Shown here: piece by piece, positions 16,836 to 26,228 of the stretch | How positions within the stretch are numbered: the first letter of the stretch is position 1 | Layout of the letters: each line of letters starts with the position of its first letter | Source of the DNA: Paraburkholderia agricolaris | Lineage (GTDB): Bacteria; Pseudomonadota; Gammaproteobacteria; Burkholderiales; Burkholderiaceae | Direction: 5' to 3' | NCBI RefSeq assembly: GCF_009455635.1 | Contig: NZ_QPER01000001.1 | Span: 1,488,001-1,552,000, forward strand | Length of the DNA stretch: 64,000 nt | Made by a program: the position numbers and the translations under genes | Notes under the pieces: model-generated | Told to the model about the DNA's origin: nothing | The model's database searches: none | Seen by the model: the letters and a program-made list of their open reading frames with translations, nothing else

Positions 16836-17402
16836 ATGTTTGCCAAACAATATTCGCACCGTCTGCCGTCCACCTATGACATGGGAATCATCCGCGAACG
16901 CGCGACGCGGCGCGGCCCGCTGTGGGACGAAACCGAAGGCCTGGGTTTCAAGGCCTTCGTCGTCCGTGAGCGCGGCCGCTATGGCGCTACGGCGAACGTC
17001 TATTCCGCGGTGTACCTGTGGCTCGACGCCGAGCAAACCGCCGACTTTTTCATGGGCTCGCGCTTTCAGAATGTGATCGACGATTTCGGCCGGCCCGAGG
17101 TCGAAACCTGGCTGCCGCTCGACGCCCGCAAGGGGCCGGCGCAGCGGGCGCTCGCCTTGTATCGCGACGAACAGCCGATCGGCGAGCAGGACAACCGTGC
17201 CGAGTTGCGCGCCGCGCTGACCGGGGAGAATCGCCGCATCGCGGAGCAGGACGATACGGTGGCCGTGGTCTCCGCGCTCGATGTCGCCAACTGGAAGCTG
17301 ATCCGTCTCACGTTGTCGTCGGCGGCGCCGGTCGCCACCGCGGGCCGCACGGTCTACGAGGTGCTGCATCTCGCGCGGCCGGGCGTCGCGAGTCTGAAGT
17401 GA
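16836..17402 (+). CDS. DUF4865-family protein
   Basis: 188 residues, with AAGGAG 9 bases upstream of the ATG. The opening MFAKQYSHRLPSTYDMGIIRERA and LGFKAFVVRERG match the DUF4865 family, which I recall as small cytoplasmic proteins commonly placed beside a LysR regulator. VYSAVYLWLDAEQTADFFMGS suggests a dimeric alpha/beta-barrel-like fold. The function is not known. Control by the divergent LysR gene is likely. Confidence 0.8.
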   Translation: MFAKQYSHRLPSTYDMGIIRERATRRGPLWDETEGLGFKAFVVRERGRYGATANVYSAVYLWLDAEQTADFFMGSRFQNVIDDFGRPEVETWLPLDARKGPAQRALALYRDEQPIGEQDNRAELRAALTGENRRIAEQDDTVAVVSALDVANWKLIRLTLSSAAPVATAGRTVYEVLHLARPGVASLK

Positions 17403-17635
17403 GTGCGTGTGGCACATCAGGCCGCGGCACGTTCAATCGTGGCGGCTCCAACAGTAGGGCGGGTGAAAGCGGTTCGACAGCCGCGCCTGCTGTGCGCGAT
17501 TCACACGCGCGAGCCGCTCCGCTCGATGCCCGTGCAGCGCTGTCCGCCCATCTGGCAGGGCTGGTGCTGACGGCGGGCTTGATCGTTGGATTCACCGTGT
17601 TGATGGCGCCGTTGCTGCATTGGCTGGCGAGGTAG
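17399..17635 (+). CDS. possible small membrane protein, translationally coupled
   Basis: A 78-residue frame opened by a GTG that overlaps the DUF4865 stop as GTGA. The first 50 residues are Ser/Ala/Arg-rich and polar. The last 26 form one strong membrane helix (LAGLVLTAGLIVGFTVLMAPLL). The overlap and the convincing helix argue for a real gene. Against it are the lack of a recognised family, the GTG start and the biased composition, which antisense or shadow frames in GC-rich DNA can also show. Confidence 0.45.
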   Translation: MSACGTSGRGTFNRGGSNSRAGESGSTAAPAVRDSHARAAPLDARAALSAHLAGLVLTAGLIVGFTVLMAPLLHWLAR

Positions 17636-17749
17636 CCGCCCGGCCGAAGTATTTCGCGCTATGCATCGCGATTAAAGTGCGCCGCCCTCGCGTAAACCCC
17701 GGTGCGCCGCGTACACTAACCTGCCGATGTGGGGTTAGGGGGCGCACAA

Positions 17750-20059
17750 ATGACACGCGAAGCGACATCAGATTACGCGATGGGAGCAACGCCTGAGAGC
17801 ACCCGCTACGGGCCGGATCGGGCCGAGGGGGTGCTGGCTTCGGAGCGTACGGTGTTGCGGCTGATTACCCGCAACACTCCGCTGCCCGAATTGCTCGATG
17901 AAGTATGCCGTCGCGCGGAAGCGCTGCTCGGCGAAGGCGCGGCCTGTTCGATCCTGCTACTGGATGCGGACGGCGTGCGCGCACGCGTGGGCGGCGCGCC
18001 TTCGCTGCCGGCGCATTTCAGTGCCGCGATCGACGGCGTTGCGATTGGTCCAGGGGTAGGTTCTTGCGGCACCGCGATGTTCGAGCGGCGCATGGTGACC
18101 GTCGAAAATATCGAAACCGATCCGCTGTGGGACGATTTCCGGCACCTCGCGTTGCCGCTCGGCTTGCGCGCGTGCTGGTCGGTGCCATTTGAAAACGATT
18201 CCGGCACCGTGCTGGGCGCGTTCGCGGTCTATCACCGCACGCCGCGCCGGCCGAGCGCCGAAGAGGCGGCGATACTCTACGACATCAGCCACAGTGTCGG
18301 TCTCGCCGTCCATCAGGACGCCATGGCGCAACGCCTCGCGCGCAGCGAGGAGCATCACCGGCTGGTGGTGGACCATCTGAACGAGGGCATCGTCGTGCAG
18401 GCGCGCGACGGCGTGGTGCTGGCCTGCAATCCGAGTGCGCGACGCATTCTGCGGGCAGGCGCCGAACTGATCGGCCACGACATTCTGACGGTGATGGTGC
18501 GTGCGTATCACGAGGACGGCTCCCTCATCACCGAGGCCGATCGTCCAACTTGCCGGGTGCTGGCGAGCGGTAAGCCCTTGCTCGGCATCACGATCGGTCT
18601 GGAACTGATCGACGGCGATGTCATCTGGATTACTGAGAATGTCGTGCCGATCATCAAGCCGGGCGATAGCGAACCCAGTTCGGTGCTGATCTCGTTCACG
18701 GACATCGGGCCGGTGCGCGAAGCGCAACGGCAGCTCAAGTTTCTGGCCACTCGCGATCCGCTTACCGGGCTCTACAACCGCGCCTATCTCGCCGAGCGGA
18801 TGCGCGATCTGTTCGCGCCGGCGGGCGTGGCCGGGATGGGCGAACTGGCGCGGGTGGCCGTGCTGTTCGTCGATCTGGATGGCTTCAAGAAGGTCAACGA
18901 CACCGCGGGTCACGAGGCCGGGGATGCGCTGCTGTGCAGCGTGGCAGAGCGGCTGTCGGCGTGTGTCGCGTTCGGTGACACGCTCGCGCGCGTAGGCGGC
19001 GACGAGTTCGTGATCGTGGTCAGCGCATACGAAAACACCGCTCATCTGATCGCGCTCGCCCAGCGCATTCTCGACACGATCGCGGTACCGTTCGCGGTGG
19101 CGGACAACGAGTACTACATGGGCGCGTCGATCGGCATCAGTCTGTTTCCCGAAGACGGCCAGGACGTGCCCACGCTGATGCGTAACGCCGACTCCGCGAT
19201 GTACCACGCGAAACAATGCGGCCGTAACAATTTTCAGTTCTTCACGGCCGAACTGAATCAGCGTCTGCAACGCCGCTTCATGATCGAGCAGGCCTTGCGG
19301 CGCGCGCTCGCTACCGACGAACTGAGCCTCGTGTATCAGCCGATCGTCGATAGTCAGTGCGGCCGTACGATCGGCGCCGAAGCGCTGCTGCGCTGGTACA
19401 ACAGCGATCTGGGCAATGTCTCGCCGGTGGAATTCATCCCCGTGGCCGAAGACGCCGGCCTGATCGTCGAGATCGGCGCCTGGGTGCTGGCCCGCGCCTG
19501 CGAGCAGGCCGCGCAATGGCGGCGCACGCTCGCGCCGGATTTGATCGTTGCGGTGAATCTCTCGCCCCGGCAGTTCAAAGGCGGCCTGGTGGAGCGGATC
19601 GAGCGCTGTCTCGAGCAGTCCGGACTCGAACCGGGCGCGCTGGAGCTGGAGATCACCGAGCGGCTTCTGATGAGCGACAGCGATGCTGTCCTGCCGATGC
19701 TCACTGCGTTGAGCGCGATGGGCGTGCGGATTTCCGTCGACGATTTCGGCACCGGCTATTCGTCGCTGTCGTACCTGAAGCGGTTTCCGCTGCATAACCT
19801 GAAGATCGACCGATCCTTCGTCGCCGGGTTGCCGGACCATCGCGATTCGATCGCGATCACCCAGGCGGTGGTGGCGATGGCTCATTCGCTTGGCATGAAT
19901 GTCACTGCTGAGGGTGTGGAGACTGCGGAGCAGGCGGCGTTTTTGCGCGGGATCGCTTGCGACAAGCAGCAGGGGTATTTTTACAGCCGGCCGGTCGGCG
20001 CGAGTGCTTATGCGCGTAGTTTATGTGACGCGCAAGTGGGGATGGCCGGCGCGTCATGA
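17750..20059 (+). CDS. GAF-PAS-GGDEF-EAL cyclic-di-GMP signalling protein
   Basis: 769 residues from the ATG at 17750, chosen for the GGGGG ribosome site about 8 bases upstream rather than the longer frame from 17729. An N-terminal GAF domain (about 20-190, including PGVGSCGTAMFERRMVTVENI) and a PAS domain (about 200-320) precede the GGDEF domain, where RVGGDEF at about 416 is intact. The EAL domain has GAEALLRW near 543 and DDFGTGYSSLSYLKRF, both intact. It can therefore in principle make and break cyclic di-GMP in response to a small ligand. It is cytoplasmic, with no membrane helix, and stands alone in its transcription unit. Confidence 0.92.
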   Translation: MTREATSDYAMGATPESTRYGPDRAEGVLASERTVLRLITRNTPLPELLDEVCRRAEALLGEGAACSILLLDADGVRARVGGAPSLPAHFSAAIDGVAIGPGVGSCGTAMFERRMVTVENIETDPLWDDFRHLALPLGLRACWSVPFENDSGTVLGAFAVYHRTPRRPSAEEAAILYDISHSVGLAVHQDAMAQRLARSEEHHRLVVDHLNEGIVVQARDGVVLACNPSARRILRAGAELIGHDILTVMVRAYHEDGSLITEADRPTCRVLASGKPLLGITIGLELIDGDVIWITENVVPIIKPGDSEPSSVLISFTDIGPVREAQRQLKFLATRDPLTGLYNRAYLAERMRDLFAPAGVAGMGELARVAVLFVDLDGFKKVNDTAGHEAGDALLCSVAERLSACVAFGDTLARVGGDEFVIVVSAYENTAHLIALAQRILDTIAVPFAVADNEYYMGASIGISLFPEDGQDVPTLMRNADSAMYHAKQCGRNNFQFFTAELNQRLQRRFMIEQALRRALATDELSLVYQPIVDSQCGRTIGAEALLRWYNSDLGNVSPVEFIPVAEDAGLIVEIGAWVLARACEQAAQWRRTLAPDLIVAVNLSPRQFKGGLVERIERCLEQSGLEPGALELEITERLLMSDSDAVLPMLTALSAMGVRISVDDFGTGYSSLSYLKRFPLHNLKIDRSFVAGLPDHRDSIAITQAVVAMAHSLGMNVTAEGVETAEQAAFLRGIACDKQQGYFYSRPVGASAYARSLCDAQVGMAGAS

Positions 20060-20286
20060 CTGTTCTGGCGTTTGCGGCCATGGCTGCAAACGCCGAAAAC
20101 CACGTCGGCGGGCGGGCTAATATAGCGGGCTAATACAGCAACCTTGCTGCTACGCGCGCCCCGATCCGATTGTTCAGATTGACGAACAAGTGCCTTCGCG
20201 TTCCCGGTATTTATCCGCGCGTCCGGTCTCCCTACAATCCTCCCATCGAATGTTATTTCCGCGCCGTGCCGAAACGGCCTCGCGCG

Positions 20287-20499
20287 ATGGGAGCCGCAAT
20301 GGGACCCGTTCTACCCGCCTTGATCAAGAACCAGCTTTACCGGCCATCGGTGGTGCTGCCGATGGTCGCCCTCATGCAGGTGATGGTGTCGCAGGATTTC
20401 AACCTCGGGCAGGTCGGTTGGGTTGTCGCGACGCGCGGTGCGCAAGCCGCGCTGCAACGTTCGCGCGAATTGATCTGCGCGGTGCACTGCCACGCCTGA
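20287..20499 (+). CDS. small hypothetical protein
   Basis: 70 residues from the ATG at 20287 (a second ATG at 20299 gives 66). The sequence LPALIKNQLYRPSVVLPMVALMQVMVSQDFN has one moderately hydrophobic stretch, and the end has two Cys. I do not recognise a family. The region otherwise lacks a gene for 590 bases, and the composition is less arginine-biased than the shadow frames around it, which is the main reason for calling it. Confidence 0.4.
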   Translation: MGAAMGPVLPALIKNQLYRPSVVLPMVALMQVMVSQDFNLGQVGWVVATRGAQAALQRSRELICAVHCHA

Positions 20500-20650
20500 A
20501 TACCCTCCGTCAGACGCAATCTCTGTCAACCGGCGCGCGCGCCACCGGACCCGCACCGCGCAACGGAAACGATCGAAAGGACGATAAAGGCAAGTCGAAG
20601 CGCTGAGCGTAAGATGCTACGACCAGCATCCCAGCCTCGGGAGATTTGCC

Positions 20651-22051
20651 ATGCCACAGCATTTCGACGCAGTTGTGATCGGCACGGGACAAGGCGGTGC
20701 GCCGCTCGCCGTGCGCCTTGGGCAAAGCGGGCGTAAAACCGCGGTCATCGAACGGGCGGCTTTCGGCGGGACCTGTGTGAATGTCGGTTGCACGCCGACC
20801 AAGTCGTATGTGGCAAGCGCTCGCGTGGCCCACGTGGCGCGTCATGCCGCGGAGTTGGGCGTACAGGTGGGCGGCGCGGTCAGCGTCGATCTGGCAGCGG
20901 TCAAGGCACGCAAGGACAGGATCATCGGCGAGTCGCGCGACGGCGTCGAGAAATGGCTGCGCGGCGCCGACAATGTCACCGTCTTCAACGGCCACGCACG
21001 CTTCACCGGCGCACATACGCTTGCCGTCAGCGGCCCGGATGGCGCCGTGCTCCACGAACTCAGCGCCGACGAAATCTTCATCAATACCGGCACGCGCGCA
21101 GTCGTGCCGCCGCTCGACGGGATCGAGCGAATTCGCTACTACACCAACTCCAATCTGCTCGAACTGACGGAATTGCCGGACCATCTGGCGATTGTCGGCG
21201 GCAGTTATATCGCGCTCGAATTCGCGCAGATTTTTCGCCGTTTCGGCAGCCGGGTGACGGTGCTGGTGCGCGGTGAACGCATACTCACGCGCGAGGATGC
21301 CGACTTCGCCGATTCCGTGCAGAAGGTGCTTGCGCGCGAAGGCGTCGAGTTTATGTTCGGCGCTCAACCTTCGCGGGTCGAGCCGCATCCGCATCATGAG
21401 AACGAGGTATGCATCGGCTTCGAGCAGAACATTGCCGCGCTCGAAGCATCGCACGTGCTGTTCGCCACGGGGCGTGAACCGAATACCGACGATCTCGGCC
21501 TCGACGCCGCCGGTATCGCGCGGGACAAGCACGGCACGATTCCCGTCGACGGCCAGTTGCGCACCAACGTGCCGGGCATCTGGGCAATCGGCGACATCAA
21601 CGGACGCGGCGCGTTTACCCACACGTCCTACGACGATTTCCATATCGTTGCGGCCAATCTGCTCGACGGAGGCACACGCAGCGTCGACACACGCATCATG
21701 GCGTATGCGGTATTCGTCGACCCGCCGCTTGCGCGCGTCGGGCTCTCGGAGGCCGATGTGCGCAAGGCCGGCCGCGATGCGCTGATCGCCACCATGCCGA
21801 TGACGCGGGTGGGCCGCGCCCGCGAGCGCGGCGAGACCGACGGCTTCATGAAGGTGCTGGTCGACGCCGGGAGCAAGCAGATTCTTGGCGCAGCGATCCA
21901 CGGCATCGAAGGCGACGAAGCGCTGCACACGTTCATCGACATCATGACCGCCGGCGCGCCGTATCCGACCTTGCAATACGCGATGCACATTCACCCGACC
22001 ATCAGCGAACTGGTGCCGACTTTGCTCGATGGGCTCAAACCGATGAAATGA
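20651..22051 (+). CDS. FAD-dependent pyridine nucleotide-disulfide oxidoreductase (mercuric reductase-like)
   Basis: 466 residues, with GGGAGA before the ATG. The N-terminal FAD site is VIGTGQGGAPLA. The redox-active disulfide GGTCVNVGCTPTK gives the CxxxxC pattern of class I reductases. An NAD(P)-binding segment (LAIVGGSYIALEFAQIF) and a second FAD contact (IWAIGDING) follow. The C-terminal dimerisation domain ends HIHPTISELVPTLLDG, retaining the His-Pro of the catalytic His-Glu pair. There is no HMA domain and no MerA-type C-terminal Cys pair, so true mercury reduction is doubtful. The actual disulfide substrate is unknown. Confidence 0.9.
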   Translation: MPQHFDAVVIGTGQGGAPLAVRLGQSGRKTAVIERAAFGGTCVNVGCTPTKSYVASARVAHVARHAAELGVQVGGAVSVDLAAVKARKDRIIGESRDGVEKWLRGADNVTVFNGHARFTGAHTLAVSGPDGAVLHELSADEIFINTGTRAVVPPLDGIERIRYYTNSNLLELTELPDHLAIVGGSYIALEFAQIFRRFGSRVTVLVRGERILTREDADFADSVQKVLAREGVEFMFGAQPSRVEPHPHHENEVCIGFEQNIAALEASHVLFATGREPNTDDLGLDAAGIARDKHGTIPVDGQLRTNVPGIWAIGDINGRGAFTHTSYDDFHIVAANLLDGGTRSVDTRIMAYAVFVDPPLARVGLSEADVRKAGRDALIATMPMTRVGRARERGETDGFMKVLVDAGSKQILGAAIHGIEGDEALHTFIDIMTAGAPYPTLQYAMHIHPTISELVPTLLDGLKPMK

Positions 22052-22123
22052 GCGGTGCGCCCGGCCGCAACCGCGGACCCAGGCGACAGGCGATAGGCGA
22101 CAGACCAAGCCGGAGCACAAGCG

Positions 22124-22480
22124 ATGAAACGCATAAGCAGCGGTCCAGGTAGCGGCAATCTCTTCGAGTTCGGCGCGCCGGCAAGCTCTGACGAGCAAGT
22201 CGACGCGCTTGTGGAAGACGCCGGCGTGAGCATCGAGCGGATCGTCTCGAGAGGGCACGCAAGTCCGCCGGACTTCTGGTATGACAGTCCGCGCGCCGAG
22301 TGGGTCGCGCTGCTGAGCGGCGCGGCCACCCTCGAATTCGAAGGCGAACGTGAGCCGCGTCCGATGAAAGCGGGTGACCATGTGCTGATCGAAGCGCATT
22401 GCCGGCACCGGGTGGCGTGGACCAGCGACACCGAGCCGAGCGTGTGGCTGGCGGTCTACACCCCGGAGGTGCGGCGCTGA
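22124..22480 (+). CDS. cupin-domain protein
   Basis: 118 residues forming a single cupin barrel: VALLSGAATLEFEGEREPRPMKAGDHVLIEAHCRHRVAWTS has the two conserved motifs with Glu and His metal ligands. It lies 72 bases after the flavoprotein on the same strand and could be co-transcribed. The substrate is unknown. Confidence 0.8.
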   Translation: MKRISSGPGSGNLFEFGAPASSDEQVDALVEDAGVSIERIVSRGHASPPDFWYDSPRAEWVALLSGAATLEFEGEREPRPMKAGDHVLIEAHCRHRVAWTSDTEPSVWLAVYTPEVRR

Positions 22481-22608
22481 CCGGTGTTCAGACGCAGCCA
22501 GGCGGCGTCAGGCGTCGCCGGACAGGTTGATGGGCAGTGACCGATAACGAAGATTACGTCACCATAACGGGATTACACTCGAACTGGCGCGTATCCTGGA
22601 GCGAGATC

Positions 22609-22926
22609 ATGCATGATGCCGACCCCAAAAGCACTTTTCGCGGACTTCCGCTGACCCCGGAGCAGGACGCGGAGGTGAGACATTACATAAAAAAGCAGAA
22701 GCAGCAGGGCGCGGAGTGGGATACGCCGGAGCTGGCGGCTATGCTGCACGACATGCTGGAACCGCCGGGCGATGACGACGAGGAATTCGATCCCGTTTTC
22801 GACGAAACGAAAGACGTCGCGGAACGTGCCGCGGCCTCGATCGACGAGTCGATGGATCCGATCGAGGCGAGCGAAGAGCGGCAAGCCGCCATGGAAATCG
22901 AGGCGATGAAAGGCACGAAGCGCTAG
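22609..22926 (+). CDS. hypothetical acidic protein
   Basis: 105 residues from the ATG at 22609, favoured because GGAG lies 7 bases upstream. A longer frame from the GTG at 22537 adds 24 residues and is possible. The protein is acidic and helical (LTPEQDAEVRHYIKKQKQQG, then GDDDEEFDPVFDET), with no signal or membrane helix. Not recognised. Confidence 0.55.
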   Translation: MHDADPKSTFRGLPLTPEQDAEVRHYIKKQKQQGAEWDTPELAAMLHDMLEPPGDDDEEFDPVFDETKDVAERAAASIDESMDPIEASEERQAAMEIEAMKGTKR

Positions 22927-23084
22927 GCTCGCGTGACCTGAACCACTGGCGAGCGGCGCTTATTGATCTTGGGTTTGGCCTTGGGTTTTGCCCTGCGTTT
23001 GGCCCCGGATCGGTCCTGCGCCGGCCCGACGTCGAGGCAGCGGGGCGCGGCGCTCGTGACTCCACCACGAATCAGGAAAAAAAC

Positions 23085-23471
23085 ATGAGCATTAGCATCG
23101 TCCAGCTTGGGTCGCCGAGAGCCGCCGACGAAGGCCTGCGGATCGGCACCGTTCGGCGACCACCGCGCGGCGTACCCCGGACGGAATTCGCGACTCGCGA
23201 CTATTACGACGTGTGGCTACCTAATCTGTCGCCCGCTGCGGAATTGATCAAAGACGCGAAGGCGGCCGCCAGCGACACCGAGTGGCATGCATTTGCGAAA
23301 AAATTCCGCGCGCAGATGAGCGATGGCGACACCGCTAAGGTGTTGGACCTGCTTGCCGCATTGTCACAAACGACGCACTTTTCTGTCGGCTGCTACTGCG
23401 AGGACGAAAATCGGTGCCATCGCAGTATTCTTCGTCAATTGTTAAACGAGCGCGGCGCGCTGATCCGCTGA
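23085..23471 (+). CDS. DUF488-family protein
   Basis: 128 residues, with AGGAAAAAA before the ATG. YYDVWLPNLSPAAELIK and the C-terminal HFSVGCYCEDENRCHRSILRQLL, with its Cys/His cluster, are the DUF488 signature. The biochemical role of the family is unsettled. The gene stands alone. Confidence 0.8.
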   Translation: MSISIVQLGSPRAADEGLRIGTVRRPPRGVPRTEFATRDYYDVWLPNLSPAAELIKDAKAAASDTEWHAFAKKFRAQMSDGDTAKVLDLLAALSQTTHFSVGCYCEDENRCHRSILRQLLNERGALIR

Positions 23472-23584
23472 CGCGTGCCGCTGTGGCCGGTATTCGACAA
23501 GTCCGGTTGTCATCGCCGATAATCGGCGGCGTGCGAAGCCTGACCGGGCTTCCAATCTCGACTACACAATCAGGAAACCGACCG

Positions 23585-24160
23585 ATGGGCAAGGGACGCG
23601 TCGAAGCCTTCAGCGATGGCGTGATCGCCATCATCATCACGATCATGGTGCTCGAGTTGAAGGTGCCGGAAGGCCACGATCTCGCCGCGCTGCGCCCCGT
23701 GATTCCCGTGTTTTGCGCATACGTGCTGAGCTTCATCTACGTCGGCATCTACTGGAACAATCATCACCATATGTTCCATGCCGTGCAGAAGGTCAACGGC
23801 GCGGTACTCTGGGCCAATCTGCATCTGCTGTTCTGGTTGTCGCTGCTGCCGGCCGTCACGCACTGGATCGGCGAAAGCCATCTCGCCGCGTGGCCGGCCG
23901 CGATGTACGGCGCCGTGCTGTTCATGTCGGCGATCGCGTATTTCATTCTGACCCGTGTGCTGATCCGCGAGCACGGCACGGAGTCGACGATCGCGAAGGC
24001 GGTCGGCAACGACTTCAAGGGCAAGGTTTCGGTCGTCATTTATCTCGCGGGCATGGTGCTGGCATTCGTGCAGCCGTGGATCTCGGCCGCGCTCTACGCA
24101 CTGGCCGCGGCGTGGTGGCTGGTGCCCGACCGGCGTATCGAACACATGATGGAAGCTTGA
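23585..24160 (+). CDS. TMEM175-family (DUF1211) potassium channel-like membrane protein
   Basis: 191 residues from the ATG at 23585 (AGGAAA upstream). The first helix has RVEAFSDGVIAIIITIMVLELKVP, the FSDGV-containing signature of TMEM175. About six membrane helices follow, the single-repeat form found in bacteria, which assembles as a tetramer. Human TMEM175 is a lysosomal potassium channel; bacterial forms conduct potassium with weak selectivity. Confidence 0.85.
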   Translation: MGKGRVEAFSDGVIAIIITIMVLELKVPEGHDLAALRPVIPVFCAYVLSFIYVGIYWNNHHHMFHAVQKVNGAVLWANLHLLFWLSLLPAVTHWIGESHLAAWPAAMYGAVLFMSAIAYFILTRVLIREHGTESTIAKAVGNDFKGKVSVVIYLAGMVLAFVQPWISAALYALAAAWWLVPDRRIEHMMEA

Positions 24161-24188
24161 TCATGTGGCTGGCGCTCAAACTCGCATC

Positions 24189-24677
24189 ATGACTTTGCGT
24201 ACCCACAGCGTCCCAGCCACCCGAATCGGCCTGATCTCCGACACGCACAACCTCGTGCGTCCCGAAGCTCTGCAATATCTCGCCGGGTGCGACGCGATCA
24301 TCCACGCGGGCGATGTCTGCAATCAGGCGGCGCTCGATGCACTCGCCCGGATCGCGCCGCTTACCGCCGTGCGCGGCAATAACGACATCGCCGGGCCGCT
24401 CGCCTCGTTGCCGACACACGTCAAGCTGACTGTGCAACAGGTGACGATCCTCGTCGTGCACGATATCGCCGACGTAGGCGACGATCCGCGTGGTGAAGGC
24501 ATCGGCGTGGTCGTGACGGGACACTCGCATAAGCCCGCGATCAGCGAGCGCGACGGCGTGCTGTTCATCAATCCAGGGAGTGCCGGACCGAGGCGTTTCA
24601 AGTTGCCGATTTCCGCCGGCATGCTCGTTATCGAAGGCGCGCACGCAAGCGCGACATTCGATTTGCTGGTGACATAA
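24189..24677 (+). CDS. YfcE/MJ0936-type metallophosphoesterase
   Basis: 162 residues from the ATG at 24189; a GTG at 24165 would add 8 residues and has GGAAG about 10 bases upstream, so either is possible. All metal-binding blocks of calcineurin-like phosphoesterases are present: GLISDTHN, IIHAGDVCN, VRGNND, LVVHDI and VTGHSHKP, then FINPGSAGPRR. Relatives hydrolyse simple phosphodiesters with Mn. It closely follows the TMEM175-like gene. Confidence 0.88.
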   Translation: MTLRTHSVPATRIGLISDTHNLVRPEALQYLAGCDAIIHAGDVCNQAALDALARIAPLTAVRGNNDIAGPLASLPTHVKLTVQQVTILVVHDIADVGDDPRGEGIGVVVTGHSHKPAISERDGVLFINPGSAGPRRFKLPISAGMLVIEGAHASATFDLLVT

Positions 24678-24679
24678 AA

Positions 24680-24709
24680 AAACGGGCCGGCAAATCTGCC
24701 GACCCGTTT
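24680..24709. terminator. bidirectional intrinsic terminator
   Basis: ACGGGCCGGCA, loop AATC, TGCCGACCCGT, between the convergent phosphoesterase and ProP-like genes. Read on the minus strand the hairpin runs into seven T, so it best serves the carrier gene. On the plus strand it is followed by TTTGGGG. Confidence 0.8.
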
Positions 24710-24758
24710 GGGGACACGTGTGCTGGTTCTGCAACCGGCTCTACCGCATAACCCAGGA

Positions 24759-26228
24759 TCAGGCGCGTGCCGTAGCCGTGGCCGCGTAGCGTTCATCCAT
24801 CTCTTCCGCTTCACGCTCGCCGCGCAGCACCGCATGCGCTTCGGCACGCGTGGCCACGCACGGACCCGAGCCGAGCAGCGGCTTGCGAGCCGTTTCACGC
24901 AGCGCCAGCACCGAGACGATACCGATCAACGAAGCACCCATCAGGTAGTACGCCGGCATCATCAGATTGCCGGTGCTGTCGACCAGCCAGGCCGTCACGA
25001 GCGGCGTTGTTCCGCCGAACAGCGACACCGAAATGTTGAAGCCGATGGCGAGCGCGCCATAGCGGATCTTCGTCGGGAACAGCGCCGGCAGCGCCGACGG
25101 CATCACGCCGGTAAAGCACGACAGCAGCACGCCGAGAATCATCAGGCCGCTGAACACCGGCAGCATCGTGCCCATGCGAATCAGCAGTAGCGCGGGAATC
25201 GACAGCGCGAACAGACCCACGCAACCGAACAGCATCACCGGCTTGCGGCCGATCGTGTCGGACAGGCGGCCGGCTGCGAGCGTCATCGGCATCATCAGCA
25301 CCATCACGAGCAGCACGAGGAACAGACCGTGCGTTTCATTGAAGTGCAGCGTGGCCGACAGATAGCTCGGCAGATACGAGAGCGCCATGTAATCGGTGAC
25401 GTTGAAGATCAGCACGAGGCCGACGCACAGCAGAAGCGGCTTCCATTGCTGCATCAGCAATTCGCGGAAAGACTGCTTCGGGATCGCCTTGTCTTCGGCT
25501 TCGCGCTGCTCGGCCTGCTTCTTGAACGCAGGCGTTTCTTCGAGCTTCATCCGGATGTACAGGCCGATCAGACCCAGCGGACCCGCGATCAGGAACGGCA
25601 CACGCCAGCCCCAGGAAAGCAGGGCCTCGCTCGACAGCGTCGCCGTCAGGAGCGTGACGGTACCCGCGCCGAGCACGTAGCCGATCAGCGTGCCGAATTC
25701 GAGGAAGCTGCCCATGAAGCCGCGGCGCTTGTCCGTCGAGAACTCGGCGATGAAAGTCGCGGCGCCGCCGTACTCACCGCCCGTCGAGAAACCCTGCACC
25801 AGACGCGCGACCAGCAGCAACACCGGCGCGAAAATGCCGATGCTCGCGTAGCTCGGAATCAGCCCGATCGCGAGGGTGCCGGCAGCCATCATGATCATGG
25901 TCATGGCCAGTACGCGCTGACGGCCGATGCGGTCGCCCAGCGGCCCGAACACCATGCCGCCGATCGGCCGCACCAGGAACGCCGCGGCAAACGTGCCGAA
26001 GGTGGCGAGCAACTGGGCGGACGGGCTCGACGACGGGAAGAACACTTTGCCGAGCGTGACAGCAATGTAGCTGTACACGCCGAAATCGAACCATTCCATC
26101 GCGTTGCCGAGCGCCATGGCGCCGACGGCCCGCTTGAGGAGGGATTTGTCGACGACGGTGATGTCGTCGAGGGAGAGGCGTTGTTCTTCTTTGTGGTGTC
26201 GCCAGAAGCCGTTGCTGGAAGCGGTCAA
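24759..26228 (-). CDS. proP: MHS-family major facilitator transporter, ProP-like
   Basis: 489 residues from a TTG at 26228 that has GGAG 8 bases upstream. An in-frame ATG at 26261 lacks any ribosome site and would put extra hydrophobic residues ahead of TASSNGFWRHHKEEQ. Twelve membrane helices; GAMALGNAMEWFDFGVYSY and FGPLGDRIGRQRVLAMTMIM are typical of the metabolite:H+ symporter group that includes proline/betaine ProP, alpha-ketoglutarate and shikimate carriers. The tail is acidic and Ala-rich without an obvious antiparallel coiled coil, so the osmosensing function of E. coli ProP is uncertain. Expression may depend on the long upstream region. Confidence 0.87.
   Translation of the reverse strand: MTASSNGFWRHHKEEQRLSLDDITVVDKSLLKRAVGAMALGNAMEWFDFGVYSYIAVTLGKVFFPSSSPSAQLLATFGTFAAAFLVRPIGGMVFGPLGDRIGRQRVLAMTMIMMAAGTLAIGLIPSYASIGIFAPVLLLVARLVQGFSTGGEYGGAATFIAEFSTDKRRGFMGSFLEFGTLIGYVLGAGTVTLLTATLSSEALLSWGWRVPFLIAGPLGLIGLYIRMKLEETPAFKKQAEQREAEDKAIPKQSFRELLMQQWKPLLLCVGLVLIFNVTDYMALSYLPSYLSATLHFNETHGLFLVLLVMVLMMPMTLAAGRLSDTIGRKPVMLFGCVGLFALSIPALLLIRMGTMLPVFSGLMILGVLLSCFTGVMPSALPALFPTKIRYGALAIGFNISVSLFGGTTPLVTAWLVDSTGNLMMPAYYLMGASLIGIVSVLALRETARKPLLGSGPCVATRAEAHAVLRGEREAEEMDERYAATATARA

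Noticed and set aside
20651..22051. Naming the flavoprotein merA
   Set aside because: There is no N-terminal metal-binding domain, no C-terminal Cys pair and no mer operon nearby. Only the common disulfide reductase motifs are present.
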